A stretch of 11,882 nt of DNA. Origin: an uncultured Gemmatimonadota bacterium (GTDB lineage: Bacteria; Gemmatimonadota; Gemmatimonadetes; Gemmatimonadales; Gemmatimonadaceae). The stretch's first letter is position 1. Every line of letters begins with the position of its first letter. The DNA lies in NCBI GenBank assembly GCA_946479895.1, contig CAMLHT010000108.1, positions 1-11,882 on the forward strand, read 5' to 3'. Position numbers and translations under genes: made by a program. Under the pieces are notes generated by a model. It saw only the letters and a list, made by a program, of their open reading frames with translations, was not told the DNA's origin and made no database searches. This document shows, in pieces, positions 7,465-11,882 of the stretch.

Positions 7465-8819
7465 GCCGGCGACCCGAAGAACTCGGCGTGCAGGCGCTTC
7501 ATCGCCGGCTTCACCTGGTCGTCGTCCACGACGATGGTGAGGTTGATGCCGGTCGCGCTGAGCGACAGCATGTGGACGCTCACGTCGCCCAGGGCGCTCA
7601 TCGCGCGGGACATGTGGGACCCGCCTTCGCGCAGCGCCGCGCCGACGACGGCCACGATGCCGCGGTTCCGCTCCAGCGCCACGTCGCCGAGCTCGCGGAG
7701 ATCGGGCAGGAGTGCGGGAAGGCGGGAGGCATCGTCTATCGTCACCGAGACCGACACCTCGGACGTGGCGACGACGTCGATCGACGTGCGATGCCGAGCG
7801 AATACCTCGAACAGCGCCCGCATGAAGCCGTCGGTGAGGAGCATGCGCGGCGAGCCGACGCGAATCAGGGTCACGTCGTTCTTGCCGGCGATCGCGCTGA
7901 CGCCCCGCCGCGGCGCCTCGAAGGTGATGACGGTGCCTTTTCCCTCGGGCCGCCTCGAGTTGAGGATGAGGACCGGAATTCCGAGGCGCACGGCGGGCGC
8001 GATCGTGTTCGGGTGAAGCACCTTCGCGCCAAAGGACGCGAGCTCCGAGGCCTCATCGAACCCGATGCGCTCGATGAGTTTCGCCTCGGGCACGACGCGC
8101 GGGTCGGCGGTCAGCATGCCGTCGACGTCGGTCCAGATCTCGATGGCCTCGGCGCGGATGGCGGCGCCCACGAGCGACGCACTGTAATCGCCGCCGCCGC
8201 GTCCGAGGGTCGTGGTCGTTCCCTTCCCCTTCGCGGAGCCGATGAAGCCACCCATCACGGGAACCTTCCCGGCGGTCACGTGCGGCAGGATGTGGGCGCG
8301 GCTCGCTTCGGCGATCGCCTCCGGCTGCGGCTCGGCCCTCATGTACTGCTCGTCGGTGATCATGACCTGGCGGCCGTCCACGTGGACGGTGGGCAGGCCC
8401 TCGTGCTCCAGCACCGCGGCGACCAGCATGGACGAGAGCTGCTCGCCGAAGGCGGCGATCAGGTCGAAGCTGCGGGGCGTGGCATCGCCGAGCGTCGAGA
8501 GGGCCTCCGCGAGGTGGGCGAGCTCGTCGCAGAGCGCCGACATTTCCGCGCAGATCTCGCCGCACGCGTCCGTCGATCCCAGGAGCTTCTCGGCCTGCTC
8601 GATATGACGCTGCCGGATGGCCTCGACCGAGCGGACGGCGCCGATGAGGTGACCCTTGGCCGACTGCTCGCCGATCGCGAGCAGCGCGTTGGTGACCCCG
8701 GCAAGCGCGGAGACGACCACGATCGGCTTGCGATCGAGCCGCGACCTGACGATGCCGGCGGTGCGCTTGATCGCGTCCGCGTCGCCGACCGACGTGCCTC
8801 CGAACTTGAGGACGATCAC
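7461..8819 (-). CDS. lysC: Aspartate kinase, LysC-type, with two ACT domains
   Basis: Phosphorylates aspartate, the first step toward lysine, threonine and methionine. The 452-residue protein has the N-terminal KFGGTSVGD (5-13), then FGEQLSS (124-130), GFIGSAKGKGTTTTLGRGGG (191-210), WTDVDGMLTADPR (229-241) and ASELASFGAKVLHP (257-270). Tandem ACT domains occupy about 315-450, as in monofunctional kinases inhibited allosterically by lysine; that inhibition is inferred from the architecture. There is no homoserine dehydrogenase domain. The frame stays open far upstream through asd, but GTG 8819 is chosen because KFGGTS follows at once and the codon overlaps the asd stop (GTGA). It ends with an ATGA overlap into dapB. 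Confidence 0.95.
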   Translation of the reverse strand: MIVLKFGGTSVGDADAIKRTAGIVRSRLDRKPIVVVSALAGVTNALLAIGEQSAKGHLIGAVRSVEAIRQRHIEQAEKLLGSTDACGEICAEMSALCDELAHLAEALSTLGDATPRSFDLIAAFGEQLSSMLVAAVLEHEGLPTVHVDGRQVMITDEQYMRAEPQPEAIAEASRAHILPHVTAGKVPVMGGFIGSAKGKGTTTTLGRGGGDYSASLVGAAIRAEAIEIWTDVDGMLTADPRVVPEAKLIERIGFDEASELASFGAKVLHPNTIAPAVRLGIPVLILNSRRPEGKGTVITFEAPRRGVSAIAGKNDVTLIRVGSPRMLLTDGFMRALFEVFARHRTSIDVVATSEVSVSVTIDDASRLPALLPDLRELGDVALERNRGIVAVVGAALREGGSHMSRAMSALGDVSVHMLSLSATGINLTIVVDDDQVKPAMKRLHAEFFGSPA

Positions 8820-9919
8820 GCGATCATTCCACTGGCGACGAGCAGCTCGGCGTTCAGCACCGAGGCGCCCGCGGCGCCGCGGATGATGTTGTGACCGCTG
8901 CAGACGAGCCGGACGTCGAAGATGGTATCGGGCCGGATGCGGCCGACCGTGACCGCCATGCCACGGCCGGCGCCGACGTCGAGCCGCGGCTGCGGGCGAT
9001 CCGGACTCGTCGCCATCAGGACGGGGCGCTCCGGCGCGCTCGGCAGGCCGCGCGCCCGCGGGCTGCCGGTCCACTCGGCGATGCAGGCCGACACGTCGGC
9101 GGCGCTGCCCTTCTTCGCGAGCTCGATGGACATGCAGATCGTGTGGCCGTGCTCCACCGGGACGCGGTTGGCGTGCGAGCTGACGGGAAAGTGCGCCGAC
9201 TCGATCAGCCCGTTCTTCATGGTGCCGAGGAACTTCTGGAGCTCGGTCTCGATCTTGGGCTCCTCGTCCCTGATCAGCGGGATGACGTTGCCGAGGATGT
9301 CGAGCGACGGCACGCCGGGATAGCCGGCGCCGGACACGGCCTGCATGGTCGACGCGAAAATCTTCGTGATGCCGAAGCGCTCGTGGATCGGCGCGAGCGG
9401 CAGGGCGCCGACGATGGCGACGCAGTTGCCGTTGGTGATGATGCCGCCCTTCCAGCCGCGGCGCTTCTGCTGCGATTCGACGATCTCGAGATGCTCGGGG
9501 TTCACCTCGGCGATCACGAGGGGAACGTCCGGATCCATCCGGTAGTTCTTCGCGTTGCTGAAGACGAAGCGCCCGGCGCCGGCGAACGCGGCTTCGGCTT
9601 CGCCGGCCACGGACGAGTCGAGCGCGGAGAACACCAGCTCGGCGTCGACCTTCGCCGGATCGCATGGAGCGACCGTCATGGATGCGATGCGATCGGGCAT
9701 CGCCTCGGTGCCGAGCCAGCGCGCCGCCTCGGCATAGGGGCGGCCGGCCGAACGCTCGGAGGCGGCGACGGCGACGAGCTCGAACCATGGATGGCCTTCG
9801 AGCAGGCGCACGAAGGACTGGCCGACCGCCCCCGTGGCGCCGAGCACGGCGACGGTGCGGCGACGGCCGTTCAATGCGGCCGGCGGGGTCGCGGCCTTCG
9901 GTCTGGTGAACGTCGTCAT
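8816..9919 (-). CDS. asd: Aspartate-semialdehyde dehydrogenase, archaeal/fungal-type
   Basis: NADP-dependent reduction of aspartyl phosphate to aspartate semialdehyde, the branch point for DAP/lysine and threonine/methionine. The 367-residue protein has a GATGAVG nucleotide-binding loop (27-33), SNAKNYR (121-127), NGNC with catalytic Cys166, TMQAVSGAGYPGVPSLDI (191-208) and RVPVEHGHT (252-260), where His259 aligns with the catalytic histidine. The MQAVSGAGYPG segment and the absence of the E. coli-type SNC active site place it in the archaeal/yeast branch of the family. The first ~20 residues are a short unaligned extension. ATG 9919 overlaps the upstream gene's stop (ATGA), and the stop overlaps lysC (GTGA). 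Together with lysC it supplies the DapA substrate. Confidence 0.95.
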   Translation of the reverse strand: MTTFTRPKAATPPAALNGRRRTVAVLGATGAVGQSFVRLLEGHPWFELVAVAASERSAGRPYAEAARWLGTEAMPDRIASMTVAPCDPAKVDAELVFSALDSSVAGEAEAAFAGAGRFVFSNAKNYRMDPDVPLVIAEVNPEHLEIVESQQKRRGWKGGIITNGNCVAIVGALPLAPIHERFGITKIFASTMQAVSGAGYPGVPSLDILGNVIPLIRDEEPKIETELQKFLGTMKNGLIESAHFPVSSHANRVPVEHGHTICMSIELAKKGSAADVSACIAEWTGSPRARGLPSAPERPVLMATSPDRPQPRLDVGAGRGMAVTVGRIRPDTIFDVRLVCSGHNIIRGAAGASVLNAELLVASGMIA

Positions 9920-10908
9920 TGCAGCAGCGCCTTCACGATCTTCTCGTACGACGTGACGGCCGCGCGCAGCTCGCCGACGTCGATGAACTCGTCGGTGGTG
10001 TGCGCCACGTGGATCGAGCCCGGCCCGAAGAGCAGCGGCGTGCCCCACTTGGTCAGCAGCGGGATGTCCGTGGTGTACGCGACCGCGGCGACCTCGAAGC
10101 CCGGGATCGTGTGGAACTTCTGCGCGGGGATGTGCGAGCCGTACTCGATCTCCGCCTTCCCCTTCGCCCACTTCTCGACGAGCTGCTTGACCGGCTTCAC
10201 GTCGCCGACGAGGCGGAACATCACCTCGGCCTCGCAGAGGGCCGGCACGATGTTGCCGGCGGTGCCGCCGTGGATGGTGCCGATGTTGACGGTCGTGTCG
10301 CCGAGCACCGGATCCTTCGGGTAATCGAGCGTCTTCACCGTCGGGAGCAGGGCGAGCATCGGCTCGATGGCCGATTCGCCGAGGTGCGAATACGCGGAAT
10401 GCGCCGCGCGCCCGCGGGTGCGCACCGCGACGCGGAGCGAGCCCTTTGCCCCACTCGCGAGCTTGCTCTCGGACGGCTCGCCGTTGACGAGGAACTTGCT
10501 GGTCGCGGGGAGCTGGTTGGCGGCGCGGGCGCCGTCGGAGCCCTGCTCCTCCCCGACGACGAACAGGAGGTCCACGCGCTGCTCACCCGCCGCGTTCAGG
10601 TTCTCGGCGGCGCAGAGCATGGCGGCGGCGATGCCCTTCGCGTCGCAGGCGCCACGGCCGTAGAGCCGGTCGCCCTCGAGCCGCGGCCCGATGTACGGAG
10701 GGACCGTGTCGAGGTGCGTGGAGAGCGTGACGACCCCGTGCCCGCGCGAGGCCCAGAGGTTCGAGCGGCCCTTGCTGACTTCCTGGGTCCGCACGTTCCA
10801 GCCGCGCTGGATCAGCCACTGGGAAACGAAGTCGACCGCGCCTCCTTCGGACCCGGTCGACGAATCGAAATTCAGCAGTTCGGCGGCAAGCGCCACGACG
10901 TCTGTCAT
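9916..10908 (-). CDS. dapE: M20 family metallopeptidase, probable succinyl-diaminopimelate desuccinylase
   Basis: Probably removes succinate from N-succinyl-LL-DAP, completing the succinylase branch begun by DapD. The 330-residue protein has the M20 dinuclear zinc site: STHLDTVP (63-70) with ligand His65 and Asp67, GRGACDAKG (84-92) with bridging Asp89, GEEQGSDGA (119-127) with catalytic Glu120 and ligand Glu121, NGEPSE (142-147) with Glu144, and VAHTTDEF (301-308) with His303. The insert at about 155-260 is the dimerisation domain, including RAAHSAY (168-174) and GGTAGNIVP (214-222). It is shorter than E. coli DapE (375). The family also holds ArgE and LysK deacylases, which share these motifs; the dap neighbours and dapD favour DapE. 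The start is ATG 10908, nine bases after the preceding stop, with only a weak ribosome-binding match. Confidence 0.85.
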   Translation of the reverse strand: MTDVVALAAELLNFDSSTGSEGGAVDFVSQWLIQRGWNVRTQEVSKGRSNLWASRGHGVVTLSTHLDTVPPYIGPRLEGDRLYGRGACDAKGIAAAMLCAAENLNAAGEQRVDLLFVVGEEQGSDGARAANQLPATSKFLVNGEPSESKLASGAKGSLRVAVRTRGRAAHSAYSHLGESAIEPMLALLPTVKTLDYPKDPVLGDTTVNIGTIHGGTAGNIVPALCEAEVMFRLVGDVKPVKQLVEKWAKGKAEIEYGSHIPAQKFHTIPGFEVAAVAYTTDIPLLTKWGTPLLFGPGSIHVAHTTDEFIDVGELRAAVTSYEKIVKALLQ

Positions 10909-10917
10909 TCCGAAAAA

Positions 10918-11472
10918 CTAGCTGATGCGGAAATCGGCGCGACTGTCGACGACGGTCCGGAAGACGTCGGCCGCGCCCTGCGCCCGCTCGACGAACATCT
11001 GGAACAGCAGCCGCTTGGCGTCGCCGGAGTATTCGTCATGGTGACGCTCGGCCAGCTCACCCACCTTTGCCAGCCGGTCGATGCGGAGGGCGCGGCCGGC
11101 GTCCCGGAACGTCTTGAAGGTCACCTCGAGGCGACGGGCGAGGTCGAGGTCGGACTCGAGTCGCTCGTAGTCGGACGTGGGAGCGTCGGCGAGGGACTGC
11201 GCCATGCCGATCGCCGATCCGACGGCCTTCCGGATGACGGTGGCGGGCGTCGGCGTCGACGGGGCGGCTTCGGCCCCGGATCCGAGCACGGTGCGAAGCT
11301 CTTCCAGCATGAGCTGGTGCTCGCGCATGTGCGGCACGTGGCGGTCGCACAGGTCGCGATAGCGGGGGTCGTTCGCCTCGGCTTCGTGCGACTGCATGGA
11401 CTGGAGCAACGAGGAATGGACGGCGATGGCGTCGTCCACCTGGGCTCTGATGAAATCGATTCCGGACAGCAT
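10918..11472 (-). CDS. Uncharacterised helical protein at the head of the dap run
   Basis: I do not recognise a family. The 184-residue product is soluble, with no signal peptide or membrane segment, and looks almost entirely alpha-helical: amphipathic stretches at about 5-32, 36-64, 78-95, 100-128 and 131-176, with an Ala/Pro/Thr linker at 66-77. Histidines sit at 19, 29, 45, 48, 52, 144 and 145, several on helices next to acidic residues (HxxHxxxH at 45-52, RHHDE at 143-147). That could indicate a hemerythrin-like or ferritin-like helical bundle, but this is a guess. The start is ATG 11472, with AAGGAG six bases upstream; the frame continues to 11514 without a supported start. Its stop is nine bases before the M20 gene, so the two are probably cotranscribed. 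Confidence 0.8.
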   Translation of the reverse strand: MLSGIDFIRAQVDDAIAVHSSLLQSMQSHEAEANDPRYRDLCDRHVPHMREHQLMLEELRTVLGSGAEAAPSTPTPATVIRKAVGSAIGMAQSLADAPTSDYERLESDLDLARRLEVTFKTFRDAGRALRIDRLAKVGELAERHHDEYSGDAKRLLFQMFVERAQGAADVFRTVVDSRADFRIS

Positions 11473-11478
11473 CGTGGG

Positions 11479-11484
11479 CTCCTT
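11479..11484 (-). promoter_or_regulatory. Ribosome-binding site of the uncharacterised gene
   Basis: AAGGAG on the minus strand, six bases before ATG 11472. It is the best-placed Shine-Dalgarno match in the window and fixes that start over the one at 11514. Confidence 0.75.
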
Positions 11485-11639
11485 CTGGAATGGCGGGCAG
11501 AAGGAGAAGCACACAACGCGCCACGAACGGCGGCTGATCCTGGAGGTGAGGTGAGCGGAGCCAAGTCGTTCATCGAGAGCCGCTTGGGGCTCATCGGCCC
11601 GAATGTCCGGGGCTCACCATCGGAATTCGGGAAGCGTCA
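11485..11639 (-). other. Leader between tRNA-Leu and the dap run
   Basis: No protein gene is supported here. It should hold the promoter for the run below, but I see no convincing -35/-10 pair, no lysine-riboswitch-like arrangement and no leader peptide rich in Lys, Tyr or Phe. No U-tract terminator follows the tRNA-Leu 3' end either, so read-through from the tRNA into this region is possible. Confidence 0.35.
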
Positions 11640-11723
11640 TGCCGGGGCCGGGGATCGAACCCGGATGGGGTTGCCCCCAAGGGATTTTAAGTCCCTCGCG
11701 TCTGCCAGTTTCGCCACCCCGGC
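11640..11723 (-). tRNA. tRNA-Leu (anticodon TAA)
   Basis: An 84-base class II tRNA. The acceptor stem pairs GCCGGGG with CCCCGGC and the discriminator is A, as expected for leucine. The D arm contains CTGGCAGA. The anticodon arm is AGGGA-CTTAAAA-TCCCT, with TAA in the loop. A long variable arm (TGGGGGCAACCCCA) is followed by the T arm CCGGG-TTCGATC-CCCGG. The 3' CCA is not encoded: the bases after the discriminator read TGA, so a CCA-adding enzyme is needed. It reads UUA, a codon expected to be rare in such GC-rich genes. It is transcribed toward the dap run. Confidence 0.95.
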
Positions 11724-11734
11724 CTACTCGCCTT

Positions 11735-11769
11735 GCAGGCCCTTCGTCGCGTTGCTCCTCAGGGTAAAC
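11735..11769. repeat. Degenerate copy of the dispersed repeat upstream of tRNA-Leu
   Basis: On the plus strand this reads GCAGGCCCTTCG, then a short variable part, then GCTCCTCAGGGTAAAC. It resembles the arm AGCAGATCCCTCG...GCTCAGGATGACA at 2034-2063, with a few extra bases and several mismatches. It fills most of the gap between tRNA-Leu and the terminator. The match is weaker than at 6733-6762 and could be a diverged copy or chance. Confidence 0.45.
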
Positions 11770-11774
11770 TCCCC

Positions 11775-11829
11775 TTTCGACCTACGCAAAAAGGGGGAGC
11801 GAATGCTCCCCCTTTTTGCGTGGTCGAAA
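11775..11829 (-). terminator. Strong intrinsic terminator after tRNA-Gly
   Basis: A perfect 17-bp stem (ACGCAAAAAGGGGGAGC at 11784-11800 with its complement at 11805-11821) closes a 4-base loop. After a one-base bulge it extends by eight more pairs (11775-11782 with 11822-11829). On the minus strand the GC core is followed by TTTTTGCG, a standard U-tract; the symmetry lets it work in both directions. The outermost pair reaches the tRNA-Gly discriminator base. It should separate tRNA-Gly from tRNA-Leu transcription. Confidence 0.9.
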
Positions 11830-11882
11830 GCGGGAAACGGGACTCGAACCCGCGACCCCAACCTTGGCAAGGTTGTGCTCTA
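11829..11882 (-). tRNA. tRNA-Gly (anticodon GCC), 5' part cut by the window edge
   Basis: The 3' part of a tRNA is visible. It has the anticodon arm CAACC-TTGCCAA-GGTTG with GCC in the loop, a short variable loop, a T arm GCGGG-TTCGAGT-CCCGT and the acceptor 3' strand TTCCCGC with discriminator T, as usual for bacterial glycine tRNAs. The 3' CCA is not encoded. The D arm and 5' acceptor strand lie beyond the right edge, so the full length cannot be checked. The terminator follows directly. Confidence 0.92.

Noticed and set aside
7488..8894. Plus-strand open frame opposite lysC (similar long ones at 8891-10324, 5075-6325 and 6883-8016)
   Set aside because: The composition is that of shadow frames (rich in Arg, Asp, Gly, His) with no recognisable motifs. 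Each lies opposite a clearly identified minus-strand enzyme.
7461..9788. A 775-codon frame that would make lysC an N-terminally fused protein
   Set aside because: The extra part overlaps asd in another frame and is low-complexity. LysC homology starts exactly at GTG 8819, which overlaps the asd stop.
11121..11594. Alternative minus-strand frames overlapping the uncharacterised gene (11121-11594 and 11057-11524)
   Set aside because: They are Arg/Pro/Ser-rich with no good ribosome-binding site. The 10918-11472 frame has AAGGAG at the right distance, balanced composition and a helical pattern.

Overview
The window is GC-rich bacterial chromosome (by eye well over 60% G+C). Every gene I can support lies on the minus strand, so transcription runs from high to low coordinates. 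A six-domain ribosomal protein S1, a succinylase-type diaminopimelate (DAP) pathway and an archaeal/fungal-type aspartate-semialdehyde dehydrogenase fit a Gram-negative-type bacterium. My best guess is Gemmatimonadota or a neighbouring soil phylum. That is an inference from gene order and general protein character, not from a database search.

Following transcription, the right edge (11640-11882) holds a truncated tRNA-Gly(GCC), a strong intrinsic terminator, a degenerate repeat copy and a complete tRNA-Leu(TAA). A leader of about 170 bp follows, then a small helical protein of unknown function (10918-11472). Next comes a very compact biosynthetic run: M20 deacylase (probable dapE), asd, lysC, dapB, dapA, dapD, tyrA-like prephenate dehydrogenase, aroA. 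Six of the seven junctions in that run are 4-base ATGA or GTGA stop/start overlaps. The exception, dapB/dapA, is filled by a dispersed repeat. cmk follows 22 bp after aroA, and rpsA comes after a repeat-bearing spacer of about 190 bp. A GC hairpin and a C-rich tract close the left edge.

Functionally, LysC and Asd turn aspartate into aspartate semialdehyde. DapA, DapB, DapD and DapE carry it toward LL-diaminopimelate, for lysine and peptidoglycan. The aminotransferase (dapC/argD), dapF and lysA are not in the window. AroA (shikimate pathway) and the TyrA-like enzyme (tyrosine branch) add aromatic synthesis to the same run. cmk-rpsA is a common bacterial pair.

Most of the window is conserved housekeeping metabolism, and I do not see a defence system, mobile element, CRISPR array or new multi-gene system. 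The points most worth a second look are the repeat family (one copy supplies the dapB stop and the probable dapA ribosome-binding site), the TyrA-like protein that lacks the usual Asp-x-Gly-Ser-x-Lys motif, the Cmk with an altered substrate-binding motif, and the unrecognised histidine-containing protein at the head of the run.
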